The notes: generated by a model not told the origin, from the letters alone. 64,000 nucleotides of DNA from Psychrobacter proteolyticus (GCF_003350005.1 NZ_QLKS01000001.1:1035314-1099313), one strand, 5' to 3'. Positions 1-8,820 are shown, numbered from the stretch's first letter. Made by a program: numbers and translations.

Positions 1-2
1 CT

Positions 3-356
3 GTGCATATATTAATGGAAGGGACACCCGCCAATATATCACTAGTCGACGTAGAGCAAAAATTACTCAAAAACGCCCAAGTACAAAAAGTACATGACCT
101 ACATGTTTGGAGTATTACTAGCGGACTTAATGCACTCTCTTGTCACGTGGTAGTCGATGGTGAGATGAGTATCCATGAGTCAAATACTCTAATTGCCAGT
201 CTCGAGCAAAGACTGCTGGAGCTGGGCATTCACCATGCTACTATTCAGGTTGAAAGCTCGTCTCATCCACAGAATATCTCACATAGCGATGCATTGGTAT
301 GTGATATTTCGGGACAGCTACCTGCTGGCAATAGTCATATTGGTCATAACCATTGA
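3..356 (+). CDS. Cation diffusion facilitator (CDF) transporter, C-terminal part
   Basis: This is the 3' end of a gene that begins before the window; 117 residues remain. They match the cytoplasmic C-terminal domain of CDF (CzcD/ZitB-type) Zn2+/Co2+/Cd2+ exporters: a ferredoxin-like fold with the typical DLHVWSIT and LSCHVVV strands and a conserved late HHATIQVE strand. The last residues are His-rich (SHIGHNH), which fits metal binding. The membrane part that does the transport is outside the window, so the substrate cannot be told. The family call is firm; the exact member is not. The visible start is not a real start. Confidence 0.85.
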   Translation: MHILMEGTPANISLVDVEQKLLKNAQVQKVHDLHVWSITSGLNALSCHVVVDGEMSIHESNTLIASLEQRLLELGIHHATIQVESSSHPQNISHSDALVCDISGQLPAGNSHIGHNH

Positions 357-662
357 CGATAGTCAATAAGCTAAGTGATTGAATAAAGAGGCCAGTAGCT
401 CGAATCCAAACCTGAAAAATATAGACAAGGCTATCTCATACTGGTTGATACCAACAGTTAGATGGAATTAAAAATCAAATTTTGGCCAAATTAACACAAT
501 TGTGATTTTCGATAAACTTTTGCTTTATTCAACTAAAAAACTCAATTCCAGATGAGCTTATGTGGTTATAATAACTATTATAAAGTTTTATTTAGCATCC
601 CAGTTAATTTTTATAATCATACTTTTTGGTATTTTCACTCTATCTATTGATGATACAACACT

Positions 663-1367
663 ATGTCTAGACGCTCAGCACCCTTTGTCGCCCCAGACTA
701 TATCGATGATCCTGCATCGAAAGATGGCAAAAAACACGCCAAAGTTTTGTTATCAACGCTGCAAGAAGACATTGCAAACTTCCGTAATGAACAGTTCCCA
801 CCTGATATTTTGCGACAAATCCGCGATATGCCTATTTATGAAGGTAACTTAACCGAAGTCCAAACGTATCAGCAACGTTGGCAAAACCTGCTTGAGCGCG
901 CAAAGGATTTTTATCCAGCGGCCAACATGCCACCTGACTATCTACCGCTTCCAGCCAGTCTTGAAATACCGCAATTTATCTATCATGTTCAGCGCTTACA
1001 TTTGACTAAGACACGTGCTAAAGAGTCCAAAAGCTTTGGGGCAGTAGGTGCTGTGACCGATAAGTGTGGTCAATATACGGATGATGAAATTGAGCGCATG
1101 ACAGCGATATTAGACAATAACGATGAAGCTCGACTGGTAGCGCATCGTGAATTTATCGATTTGCGTGCTTATGTTTTTTGTCGCAATAGCAAGGGTGAGA
1201 TGCTAGAGCCTGAGCGGGTACGCTTTTATCGTACTGGTCTCATTGTACATGCTCTGCCTGATTTTAAGATTGTAGATAGTCGCCAGACACCACGTAAACG
1301 TCGCAACGATGCTTATAACAATCCGCTTGCAGACAATGGTGTGTGGAAAATTTATCGCAAAAAATAA
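663..1367 (+). CDS. Conserved hypothetical protein, 234 aa
   Basis: I do not recognise this family. The protein is soluble, with no signal peptide or membrane segment. It has a charged N-terminal half (residues 1-110, likely helical, rich in Gln, Glu and Arg) and a basic C-terminus (about residues 205-234, PRKRRNDAYNN and YRKK), which could suggest nucleic-acid contact, but this is inference. The start ATG follows an AT-rich region and I see no strong Shine-Dalgarno sequence. It stands alone, 90 bases before the Kef antiporter gene on the same strand, so the two may be cotranscribed. The long continuous reading frame supports a real gene. Confidence 0.7.
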   Translation: MSRRSAPFVAPDYIDDPASKDGKKHAKVLLSTLQEDIANFRNEQFPPDILRQIRDMPIYEGNLTEVQTYQQRWQNLLERAKDFYPAANMPPDYLPLPASLEIPQFIYHVQRLHLTKTRAKESKSFGAVGAVTDKCGQYTDDEIERMTAILDNNDEARLVAHREFIDLRAYVFCRNSKGEMLEPERVRFYRTGLIVHALPDFKIVDSRQTPRKRRNDAYNNPLADNGVWKIYRKK

Positions 1368-1458
1368 TAGATACTAGCGCGATATCGTTTTAGCCATACT
1401 AATTTTAGTCACGTCCATTTTATATTGTGTATTTTATTCAAATTTTTAAGGAGCCCAG

Positions 1459-3345
1459 ATGTTCGCTGCTGCCGCCGGCTCACCAAATCTCATGTTGCAA
1501 GCTACTATCTTTTTGGGAGCAGCATTGCTCTTCGTACCCCTTGGTAAGCGCTTCGGCATTGCAACGGTTTTAGGCTACCTCATCACTGGACTCATATTGG
1601 GCCCAAGTGGCTTGGATGTAGCAGGCGACGCTGAAAGTCTATTGCACTTTTCAGAGTTTGGCGTGGTCATGTTGCTATTTATTATCGGGCTTGAGCTCCA
1701 ACCTTCGCGGCTCTGGGCATTGCGCCGCTCTATATTTGTATTGGGCGGTTTGCAGGTCGGTTTGACTGGTACGCTACTGATGTGGCTCCTACATCAGTTT
1801 TTCTCCTTACAACTAGATACCGCCTTTATCGTTGGTTTCGGTTTAGCCCTGTCTTCTACCGCGTTTGTACTACAGATACTAACTGAGAAACAGCAGCTTT
1901 CGAGCACGCATGGTCGAGAAGCTTTTACTATTTTATTATTCCAAGATATTGCGGTCATTCCATTGTTGGCAGTCATTCCGTTTTTATCAGGGGTGCGTGA
2001 ACAAAGCTACGATTTGATTTATTTCGGTAAGGTTTTTGCTGTCTTTGCCGGACTGATTTTCGCCAGCCGATATGTGGTTCGACCCTTCTTTAAATTTGTG
2101 GCTTCTAGTGGTGCCTCAGAACTACTGACAGCGGTCGCGCTATTTATTGTGATGGGCGTGTCTATCTTAATGGGCCAAATTGGCCTATCAATGGCATTAG
2201 GTGCATTTTTGACAGGTGTGTTGTTAGCAGATTCCGAGTATCGCCATGAGTTAGAGGCCAGTATCGAACCTTTTAAAGGATTGTTATTAGGTCTCTTCTT
2301 TATGTCGGTCGGTATGCTTACCGATGTCAAACTCATTCTGGCAGAGCCCATCTTTATCATTGGCTGTGCCCTCGCCTTGATGTTTATCAAGTTTGCAGTG
2401 ATTGCAGGTATTGCAAAAGTATCGGGCAATCGCTGGCCGACCAGTATCCGATTGGGCGTAACCCTAGCTCAAGGTGGTGAGTTTGCCTTTGTCCTATTCA
2501 GTGTCGCCACTGCCCAAAATGTCTTACGACCTGAGCTTGCTAACACCCTTAACCTTGTGGTTACCATCTCGATGGCGCTGACACCTCTGGCATTCTTGTT
2601 GTTAGAAAAAGTGGGTGAACCGTTATTTGCCAAGAGCAAGCCGAGCCGCGAATACGATACCATTCCCGATCATGAGCATCAGGTCATTATTGCGGGCTTT
2701 GGCCGTGTCGGTCAGATTATTGGCCGTGTACTGCGCATGCATAATATCGAATTTACCGCCATCGAACGCTCCGCAAACCGAGTAGATTTTGTAAGAAAAT
2801 TTGGTAACCAAGTCTATTATGGCGATCCGAAAAACCCTGAAATCCTGCGGGCTGCGGGCATTCAAAAAGCGCGGGTGTTTATTCTCGCTATCGATGACTT
2901 AGAACGCTCCATCACGACCGCTCAATACTTACGTAAAAATTATCCTGAACTGATTGTATTGGCAAGAGCACGCGACCGTCAGCACTATTACCGATTGCGT
3001 GAAGTTGGGGTACGTCATATTTGGCGTGAGACTTATTTGTCGTCTTTGGACATGTCACGTGAATCGCTACAGTTATTAGGTATCTCACCAGAAAAAGCGC
3101 GAGAAACAGTAAAAACATTCCGTGACTATGATGATGACTTGATCGAACGCCAACAAGCTATCTATGATGATGAGGCTAGCATGATTGAATCCGCACAATC
3201 AGCAATGGCTGAGCTTGAAAGCTTGTTTGATGAAGACATTGGTAAAGCACGTAAAATGGATTTGACCGATTTTTATGAGGCGTTAAAGAGCCAAGCAACA
3301 CCAGTTGAGGAAAAAGATGATACTGCAACGGACTCTAAGCATTAA
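1459..3345 (+). CDS. kefC: Kef-type K+/H+ antiporter (CPA2 family) with TrkA-N domain
   Basis: A 628-residue inner-membrane monovalent cation:proton antiporter. Residues 1 to about 390 form the multi-helix Na+/H+ exchanger domain, including the GYLITGLILGPSGL segment near the start and QGGEFAFVLFSVA near residue 340. From about residue 407 a TrkA-N (RCK) domain follows, with the Rossmann motif GFGRVG at 414-419, which in the family binds NAD(H) or nucleotides and gates K+ efflux, in some members through glutathione adducts. The C-terminus is acidic and probably flexible. A GGAG Shine-Dalgarno lies just before the ATG. KefB and KefC cannot be told apart from sequence alone. A terminator follows at 3399-3438. 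Confidence 0.85.
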   Translation: MFAAAAGSPNLMLQATIFLGAALLFVPLGKRFGIATVLGYLITGLILGPSGLDVAGDAESLLHFSEFGVVMLLFIIGLELQPSRLWALRRSIFVLGGLQVGLTGTLLMWLLHQFFSLQLDTAFIVGFGLALSSTAFVLQILTEKQQLSSTHGREAFTILLFQDIAVIPLLAVIPFLSGVREQSYDLIYFGKVFAVFAGLIFASRYVVRPFFKFVASSGASELLTAVALFIVMGVSILMGQIGLSMALGAFLTGVLLADSEYRHELEASIEPFKGLLLGLFFMSVGMLTDVKLILAEPIFIIGCALALMFIKFAVIAGIAKVSGNRWPTSIRLGVTLAQGGEFAFVLFSVATAQNVLRPELANTLNLVVTISMALTPLAFLLLEKVGEPLFAKSKPSREYDTIPDHEHQVIIAGFGRVGQIIGRVLRMHNIEFTAIERSANRVDFVRKFGNQVYYGDPKNPEILRAAGIQKARVFILAIDDLERSITTAQYLRKNYPELIVLARARDRQHYYRLREVGVRHIWRETYLSSLDMSRESLQLLGISPEKARETVKTFRDYDDDLIERQQAIYDDEASMIESAQSAMAELESLFDEDIGKARKMDLTDFYEALKSQATPVEEKDDTATDSKH

Positions 3346-3398
3346 CCCTAAACAGTAGCTCTCAGCACTAGCATCATCTACAAACATTCGTGAAATAC

Positions 3399-3438
3399 AG
3401 CCCCTAATCAGCTATGCAGTTTTTAGGGGCTTGTTTTT
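3399..3438 (+). terminator. Rho-independent terminator of the Kef gene
   Basis: A 9-bp stem (AGCCCCTAA at 3399-3407 with TTAGGGGCT at 3423-3431) is followed by a T run at 3434-3438. It overlaps the last codons of the convergent minus-strand gene. Confidence 0.8.
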
Positions 3439-4333
3439 CATTCAGTGAGCTGGTGCAATCCCAGTTATCACTATCTGGTATATGATAAAAGACCAGCGTC
3501 TGCTCGTTTAAGTAGCGTATTGGAAACGTCACGTTTTGAATCGTTGCCACTACCGCACAGTCGGTTTTAGTCACGCCAGCGGCCTGCGTATCGACATGCA
3601 TACGTATTTGCTGCTGCTCGGTACTAAGTGGCAGATTTACTGGGCACTGCCCTGTCTGCTGATAAATCAACGCCACTCGATTTTGGGCATTCTTTGCAAT
3701 ATCATAAGCATCAAACAAAACTTCGTTTGCTTTTGGCTTGGCAATAATCGGTAAGAACTGCACCTTAATCACCAATAGCGAAAACGCAAAGAAACCAAAA
3801 CCTAATGCCAGTCCAAATAAGCTAACACTACCTTCTCTTTGCAGATGCGCCTTCTGTGCTGCCTCATCTCGCGGATGATCATTTATCGCATCAGCGATTT
3901 CACGCCTTGCCATTCGGTAGTAATACGCATCTGTCCAACGTGCCACCATAAACGACCAAAACAGCCAAATAACGGCAGCAATACCGATACGTGTTGCCAT
4001 TTGATAAGCGTCTGGTACATAGGACATCGCTATAAATTCAAAGGCGACTAGCACCAGTGCCACATTAAGCTGGATAAAAGACCATCCTGCGACACTATAG
4101 ACGATCGCATCCATATAGCGCTTGCGATATAGCAGCCAAGGAAAGGTGATAAAAAATGCAGCCCAATGCCATTTTGGCGACAGATAACCTTGCTGATCAA
4201 ACTGCTCAAAACGTTTAAGGTAATAACGCTGGGTACGATTACCGATGAACCACTTGTCTAACTGCTTACGTTTAGCAGGTGTTAACGACTCTTGATAAAA
4301 TGGTGGCGGTGAATCGGTCTCGATAAATAACAT
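3404..4333 (-). CDS. DUF2628-type inner-membrane protein
   Basis: A 309-residue protein that fits DUF2628: an N-terminal soluble stretch, then a hydrophobic core with HWAAFFITFPWLLYRKRY near residue 58 and several membrane helices to about residue 130, a further helix near 175-195, and a C-terminal extracytoplasmic domain (about 200-309) carrying Cys residues (QCP, TDC, DC, KNC) that could form disulfides. The pilin-like placement of NEVLFDAYDIAKNAQNRVA after the last helix resembles minor-pilin tails, though no function is established. It converges with the Kef gene, and its end overlaps that gene's terminator. Confidence 0.7.
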   Translation of the reverse strand: MLFIETDSPPPFYQESLTPAKRKQLDKWFIGNRTQRYYLKRFEQFDQQGYLSPKWHWAAFFITFPWLLYRKRYMDAIVYSVAGWSFIQLNVALVLVAFEFIAMSYVPDAYQMATRIGIAAVIWLFWSFMVARWTDAYYYRMARREIADAINDHPRDEAAQKAHLQREGSVSLFGLALGFGFFAFSLLVIKVQFLPIIAKPKANEVLFDAYDIAKNAQNRVALIYQQTGQCPVNLPLSTEQQQIRMHVDTQAAGVTKTDCAVVATIQNVTFPIRYLNEQTLVFYHIPDSDNWDCTSSLNEKQAPKNCIAD

Positions 4334-4466
4334 GGCAACACGCTCTACTTGCTGACTCTTAGAAAAAGCATTTGAAAAATACCATTATATGATAACGCTA
4401 AAACCCGTGTGTAACATAGAGAAACCACAGCACTGACCAGCAAATATGCGAAAATAGGATTGTCCG

Positions 4467-4495
4467 TTCACAGTTGTATGGATTTGACTTATAAT
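4467..4495 (+). promoter_or_regulatory. Sigma-70-type promoter for trmB
   Basis: TTCACA (4467-4472) and TATAAT (4490-4495) are separated by 17 bp, and trmB starts 40 bases downstream. This is one of the best promoter matches in the window; it is judged by consensus only. Confidence 0.7.
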
Positions 4496-4534
4496 AAGCA
4501 AACATCACCCACCTAATTAAGCCTTACGAATCCT

Positions 4535-5374
4535 ATGAGTCAACATTCTGATATCAATGACAACGTCAATAGTACCGATACTACTGATGAGCAAACCCTT
4601 AATAGCACAAGCGAGCCTATCGATATCGATAACAGTACCAGCCAAGAGATAGAACCGACCTCTGATAAGCATATTCGCATCGTCAATACGTTTATGAAGC
4701 GCCGTACGCACATGAACAAAAATGCCGAGCTTGCACTAACTGCTCCAGAATTTTCTGAGTATTTGGTCAATAACAGTTTTGGTGATGGCGATCTTACCGG
4801 TATTGACAACCTACGTACGTTATTCGCCGATAGCCCTAACGGTCCAGATGCGCCGCTTACGGTAGAGATTGGTTTTGGCTTGGGTGATTCATTTATTGAA
4901 ATGGCAGCCGCTGACCCTACTCGTAACTTTGTCGGTGTAGAAGTGCATGAGCCTGGTATTGGTAAATGTGCTTATATGGCTGGCACCCAAGATTTGAGCA
5001 ACGTAAAAATCATCAATGGTGATGCCATTCAATTGCTCAAGCAACTACCAGAAAACCATATCGACCGTATTCAGCTATACTTCCCTGACCCATGGCAAAA
5101 GAAACGCCACTATAAGCGTCGTTTTGTCAGTCCTGAACGCATGACCATTGTTACGCGCAGTCTAAAACAAGGCGGCTGGTTCCATACAGCAACTGACTGG
5201 GAGCATTACGCATTTTGGATGGTTGAAGTATTGGATGGTTTCGCTGGACTGACCAACAAAGCAGGTACAGGTAATTTCACTGATCGTCCTGACTTTCGTC
5301 CAATGACTAAGTTTGAGCGTCGTGGCCTCGACCGTGGGCATAGTGTGTGGGATTTGATCTATATCAAGGACTGA
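4535..5374 (+). CDS. trmB: tRNA (guanine-N7)-methyltransferase TrmB
   Basis: Makes m7G46 in the variable loop of tRNAs using S-adenosylmethionine. The SAM-binding motif [11 protein letters not shown] lies at about residues 110-120, and the diagnostic [19 protein letters not shown] block follows around residues 177-195. C-terminal family signatures ([22 protein letters not shown]) are present. The 279-residue length exceeds the usual 240 or so because of a Ser/Thr/Asp-rich N-terminal extension of about 45 residues. The ATG used here lies 40 bases after a clear promoter. A strong terminator follows at once, so the gene is likely monocistronic. Confidence 0.95.
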   Translation: MSQHSDINDNVNSTDTTDEQTLNSTSEPIDIDNSTSQEIEPTSDKHIRIVNTFMKRRTHMNKNAELALTAPEFSEYLVNNSFGDGDLTGIDNLRTLFADSPNGPDAPLTVEIGFGLGDSFIEMAAADPTRNFVGVEVHEPGIGKCAYMAGTQDLSNVKIINGDAIQLLKQLPENHIDRIQLYFPDPWQKKRHYKRRFVSPERMTIVTRSLKQGGWFHTATDWEHYAFWMVEVLDGFAGLTNKAGTGNFTDRPDFRPMTKFERRGLDRGHSVWDLIYIKD

Positions 5375-5407
5375 TTAATACAGCTTTACTTTTAAGTGTT
5401 TTGACAA

Positions 5408-5436
5408 AGCGGCTATCTGATATAGCCGCTTTTTTG
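5408..5436 (+). terminator. Rho-independent terminator of trmB
   Basis: A 9-bp GC-rich stem (AGCGGCTAT with ATAGCCGCT) is followed by six T residues, 34 bases after the trmB stop codon. Confidence 0.9.
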
Positions 5437-5646
5437 TGGCTTTCTATAGGCTATAGAAAATATCTCTAAAAATACTAGACATCGTATGCATAACTATGTC
5501 TGCTGACATCTTAGGTGTATATCTTAAGTCATACTTCTGACTTTTAATGCCTATAGTATGATTATGCATAAAAATAGATAAATTTTTAATTCGTGAAACA
5601 TAGCACTAATAATGCTGTCTATAGACAAAATAGCGCCTATAAAGTT

Positions 5647-5678
5647 ATTAAAAACGGAATATGGAATCCGTTTTTAAT
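5647..5678 (+). terminator. Terminator-like inverted repeat with no assigned gene
   Basis: Two perfect 12-base arms (ATTAAAAACGGA and TCCGTTTTTAAT) surround an 8-base loop. The right arm has a T5 run on the plus strand and the left arm gives T5 on the minus strand, so it could terminate in both directions. trmB already has its own terminator 210 bases upstream, so what this one serves is unknown. Confidence 0.5.
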
Positions 5679-5736
5679 CCTAATTATCTACGTAAACTTA
5701 TGTATTATAAGGCTTTACAGAGTTCTCCCCATAAGC

Positions 5737-5964
5737 TGTGGATAACCCTGTGTATAAGTCACCACTTGACAAGTTTATAGCTAAGCAACTTAAAGGATAA
5801 GGTAAAATCGTTCATTTTTTGTACAATTTATAAACCATTTAAAATCAACAACTTATATTAATTTCTTACACATAAGAAATTATTTTAAATAATTTTTGAA
5901 ATAATTTAATTATTCATGATGTTTCACAATTAGCAAAAATAAGCCTTTTATTTGTTGTGGACAA
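5737..5964 (-). other. Cluster of DnaA-box-like sites beside an AT-rich stretch
   Basis: TGTGGATAA at 5737-5745 is an exact DnaA box (TTATCCACA on the minus strand). TGTGTATAA at 5749-5757 is TTATACACA, also within the consensus. TGTGGACAA at 5956-5964 is TTGTCCACA, one base off. All three point the same way. The DNA between 5810 and 5940 is strongly AT-rich. This resembles an origin or a DnaA-binding locus, but dnaA, dnaN and gidA are not nearby. Confidence 0.45.
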
Positions 5965-6110
5965 CTCCTAAATCTATTGACAAGCATAGTCATTATCAGG
6001 TTCAAAACAATAGCGAGCTATAACATCATTTCTATAGATTTTCAGTCTCATACCATACGACAGATAGTGTCGTCTAGTATCGCTCCACGCTCATTATAGT
6101 GCCCTGCTTT

Positions 6111-6119
6111 TGTTATAAT
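6111..6119 (+). promoter_or_regulatory. Extended -10 promoter element, possible recA promoter
   Basis: TGTTATAAT is a perfect extended -10 (TGnTATAAT). No good -35 is seen 17 bp upstream (TCATTA). If used, it would give recA a leader of about 300 nt. A second weaker candidate, TTAACA-N16-TATAGC (6372-6399), lies much closer to the gene. Confidence 0.4.
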
Positions 6120-6432
6120 TACCTTATCAAATCAACAGCGTTAAGAAGTTGAGTCAAGTAATTAGCACGCCAAGTCTGACTTAAAAACAACGATAACGAC
6201 AGTGTATTACGGACTTATTTTTACTTCTCTCGCTATTTAATTTTACTGTATAGTAGAACGATAAATTCGATACTACTACCTATACCAGTCAAGTGACAAC
6301 CTATTTTTCGATAGAATAGCCAAACAATAATGACCGACTACATAACAGTCAATATGCGTTTTCCAAAAGTTTTAACAGTACCAATATTTTACTTATAGCA
6401 TTAACTTAACTACCGAAAACAAGGAATCCAAT

Positions 6433-7485
6433 ATGGACGACAATAAAGCCAAAGCCCTTAAAGCGGCATTAGGTCAAATCGAAAAGCAATTTGGTAAAAA
6501 CACCATCATGCATCTAGGCGATGACTCGGCCATTATGGATGTCGATGTGGTCTCTACAGGCTCTCTAGGATTAGACATTGCGCTTGGCATTGGTGGTCTA
6601 CCAAAAGGCCGTATAGTTGAAATTTACGGTCCAGAAAGCTCAGGTAAAACCACCATGACCCTGCAAGCTATTGCAGAATGTCAAAAGCAAGGCGGGACCT
6701 GTGCCTTTATCGATGCTGAGCATGCGCTTGACCCTGTCTATGCACGCAAGCTTGGGGTAAACACTGATGACTTATTGCTCTCGCAGCCTGACAATGGCGA
6801 GCAAGCACTTGAAATCACCGATATGTTGGTACGCTCAGGCGCAATCGACATGATCGTGATTGACTCAGTAGCTGCCTTGACGCCGCGTGCTGAGATTGAA
6901 GGCGAAATGGGTGACTCACATATGGGTCTGCAAGCGCGTCTGATGAGCCAAGCCCTACGTAAAATCACTGGTAACGCCAAACGCTCTAACTGTATGGTGG
7001 TGTTTATTAACCAAATCCGTATGAAAATCGGTGTTATGTTCGGTAGCCCTGAAACGACGACTGGTGGTAACGCGCTGAAATTTTACGCTTCTGTACGTAT
7101 GGATATTCGCCGTATTGGTGCGGTCAAAAACGGTGATGAAATCATCGGTAACCAGACCCGTGTCAAAGTCATTAAAAATAAAATGGCACCACCTTTCCGC
7201 CAAGCTGAGTTTGAAATTACTTATGGTGAAGGTACTAACCACTTAGCCGAAGTCATCGACTTAGGTGTAGAGATTGGAGCGGTTGGTAAAGCAGGATCTT
7301 GGTACAGCTATGGCGACGAAAAAATCGGTCAAGGTAAAGCCAACTCTGTGCTTTTCTTAAAAGAGAACCCTGCCATTGCCCAAGAAATCGAAGATAAGAT
7401 TCGTGACGAAAAGCTTGGTACAAAGAAAAATAGCAAAGCCGACGAAACTGAAGAAGCAGAACAGGCTTCTGAACCTGTACAATAA
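6433..7485 (+). CDS. recA: Recombinase RecA
   Basis: RecA forms the ATP-dependent filament on single-stranded DNA that drives homologous recombination and repair. Walker A GPESSGKT is at residues 66-73. The Walker B strand ([18 protein letters not shown]), the L1 loop region ([16 protein letters not shown]) and the L2-region [21 protein letters not shown] are all intact. Length is 350 residues, as usual, with an acidic C-terminal tail ([13 protein letters not shown]) typical of the family. The ATG is preceded by AAGGA. recX follows 40 bases downstream on the same strand and is probably cotranscribed. No LexA-type operator is visible upstream, which agrees with the absence of a classical LexA in Moraxellaceae. 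Confidence 0.98.
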   Translation: MDDNKAKALKAALGQIEKQFGKNTIMHLGDDSAIMDVDVVSTGSLGLDIALGIGGLPKGRIVEIYGPESSGKTTMTLQAIAECQKQGGTCAFIDAEHALDPVYARKLGVNTDDLLLSQPDNGEQALEITDMLVRSGAIDMIVIDSVAALTPRAEIEGEMGDSHMGLQARLMSQALRKITGNAKRSNCMVVFINQIRMKIGVMFGSPETTTGGNALKFYASVRMDIRRIGAVKNGDEIIGNQTRVKVIKNKMAPPFRQAEFEITYGEGTNHLAEVIDLGVEIGAVGKAGSWYSYGDEKIGQGKANSVLFLKENPAIAQEIEDKIRDEKLGTKKNSKADETEEAEQASEPVQ

Positions 7486-7525
7486 TGGTTTAATGATTAA
7501 CCGTTGTCAGTAACTATGATTCATT

Positions 7526-8617
7526 ATGAAAATTAAAACCTTAGCTGAAATCCTAGCTGAGTCGGGTGCCGACTCAGCTAGTTCTGTTGATAATAAACCA
7601 AAAAAACTGTCCAAAAACTCTCGTACGACAGAGCCTAAAAAACGAGAGAAATCCAGTAAACGGACTATCCGTTCAAGTAAAGATGATTCAGTCACGAATA
7701 ACGCTACTATTGATACAGCGTTTTTTGAAGACTCATGTCCTAAATCAAAGAAGACTTCTAAATCTAAAAAACGTAAAAATCGTTTTCATCCAGCGGCTAA
7801 TTTTACCGCTGAGCCTAGTGATACCCCTACATATCAACCCCCTGAAGCGCAAACCATCAAAGAGATGCTGGCAGAAGTCAAACTCGACATTCATAATGAC
7901 GAAATTGACAATAGCTTAGCAACAGATAAGGGTCGTAGCACTGAGCCGCCATCCAAAAACTCAGAAAATGAAGCTGAACTTTTTGCTATCAATGATAGTG
8001 AAACAGACAGCCAAAACGATAACATACCAGCCGCGCTCAAAGCTTACTTACGAACCCCTGAACAAAAACAAGCAGAAATCGATGCGATCAAAGCAGAAAG
8101 TCGATTGCGTTGGCTCGCATTTTATTATTTATCACGCCGTGAATACGGTAAGGCTGAGCTAAAGCAAAAGCTGATCGACAAAGAACAAGACCCAGAGAAA
8201 ATTGATGCCCTGCTCGATGAGTTTGAAGAAAAAGGTTATCAAAGTGATTACCGCACTACCCTAATGCTGATACGTGAGAATATCCGTAAAGGCCGTGGAC
8301 GTGGCCGGATCAAACAAGAATTCTATCGTAAGAAAATTGCTATGCCAGGTAACATCGATGAGCTAATCGATATGGCAAATACTGAGTCTGATGAATTTAG
8401 TGAGTTTGTAGATGATGATGCAGACAATTTAGTAAACGGTGTAGATTGGCTAAAACTGGCGGTGATAGCTCGTACCAAAAAGTACGGTAATGACATACCA
8501 GTTGAACAAAAGGAAAAAGCCAAGCAGTTACGTTTTTTACAGTATAGAGGGTTTAATACCGATATCTGCTTTGCCGCACTTAACCATACTACAGAGACGC
8601 TAGACGAGCGATTTTAA
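7526..8617 (+). CDS. recX: RecX-like regulator of RecA with long N-terminal extension
   Basis: RecX binds RecA filaments and limits their growth. The RecX core runs from about residue 182 (LRTPEQKQAEIDAIK) to the end, with RLRWLAFYYLSRREYGKAELKQKL, the three-helix repeat pattern and the late FLQYRGFNTDICFAAL. Residues 1 to about 180 are a low-complexity, Lys/Ser/Asp/Glu-rich segment with basic patches (KPKKLSKNS, KSKKTSKSKKRKNRF) that is not part of ordinary RecX of about 150 residues. Position straight after recA supports the call. The role of the extension is unknown; it may be disordered and could bind DNA or RecA. Confidence 0.85.
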   Translation: MKIKTLAEILAESGADSASSVDNKPKKLSKNSRTTEPKKREKSSKRTIRSSKDDSVTNNATIDTAFFEDSCPKSKKTSKSKKRKNRFHPAANFTAEPSDTPTYQPPEAQTIKEMLAEVKLDIHNDEIDNSLATDKGRSTEPPSKNSENEAELFAINDSETDSQNDNIPAALKAYLRTPEQKQAEIDAIKAESRLRWLAFYYLSRREYGKAELKQKLIDKEQDPEKIDALLDEFEEKGYQSDYRTTLMLIRENIRKGRGRGRIKQEFYRKKIAMPGNIDELIDMANTESDEFSEFVDDDADNLVNGVDWLKLAVIARTKKYGNDIPVEQKEKAKQLRFLQYRGFNTDICFAALNHTTETLDERF

Positions 8618-8624
8618 GGGCTTA

Positions 8625-8672
8625 CTATCGCTATCGCTATCACTGCCCCTGCCCCTGCCCCTGCCCCTGCCA
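8625..8672. repeat. Two adjacent hexanucleotide tandem repeats
   Basis: Three copies of CTATCG (the last ends in A), 8625-8642, are followed directly by four exact CTGCCC copies and one CTGCCA (8643-8672). They sit 8 bases after the recX stop codon and are much more GC-rich than the surroundings. This is typical of slippage-prone simple repeats. Confidence 0.85.
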
Positions 8673-8711
8673 AGCAGTATTTACCGACAGTCATGATCTT
8701 GTGATAGACAT

Positions 8712-8742
8712 AAAAAAGAGCACGTTATATAACGTGCCCTTT
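8712..8742. terminator. Terminator between recX and the convergent yidB-like gene
   Basis: The perfect 18-bp palindrome GCACGTTATATAACGTGC (8720-8737) is flanked by an A run on the left, which gives a U tract on the minus strand, and CCCTTT on the right. It best serves the minus-strand gene and may also end recA-recX. Confidence 0.7.
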
Positions 8743-8820
8743 AATCAATACTATCAATTATTTTAATCTACATGACTTTTAAGTATTTGATTAGAAATTT
8801 CCAAGCTCAAAGCTGTCAAA

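Larger units (their letters stand above)
5437..6432. other. 1-kb gene-free AT-rich region between trmB and recA
   Basis: No convincing reading frame on either strand. Contents: a perfect palindrome TGTCTATAGACA (5616-5627); an inverted repeat 5647-5678; two DnaA-box-like sites at 5737-5757 and a third at 5956-5964 flanking a very AT-rich stretch (about 5810-5940); an extended -10 element at 6111-6119; and a leader hairpin at 6248-6285. The right part is probably the long recA promoter and leader region. I found no match to the classic LexA box. Confidence 0.6.

Noticed and set aside
562..852. 96-residue open frame overlapping the start of the 663-1367 gene
   Set aside because: It is in another frame of a longer gene, and has no ribosome site or recognisable domain.
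5495..5630. LexA-type operator upstream of recA
   Set aside because: CTGTCTATAGACA (5615-5627) and ATGTC-N4-GACAT resemble palindromic sites, but neither has the CTGT-N8-ACAG spacing, and they lie about 800 bases from recA.
5700..5970. Calling this region the chromosomal origin outright
   Set aside because: The boxes fit, but no dnaA, dnaN or gidA is present and gene orientation does not diverge here, so it is kept as a candidate only.
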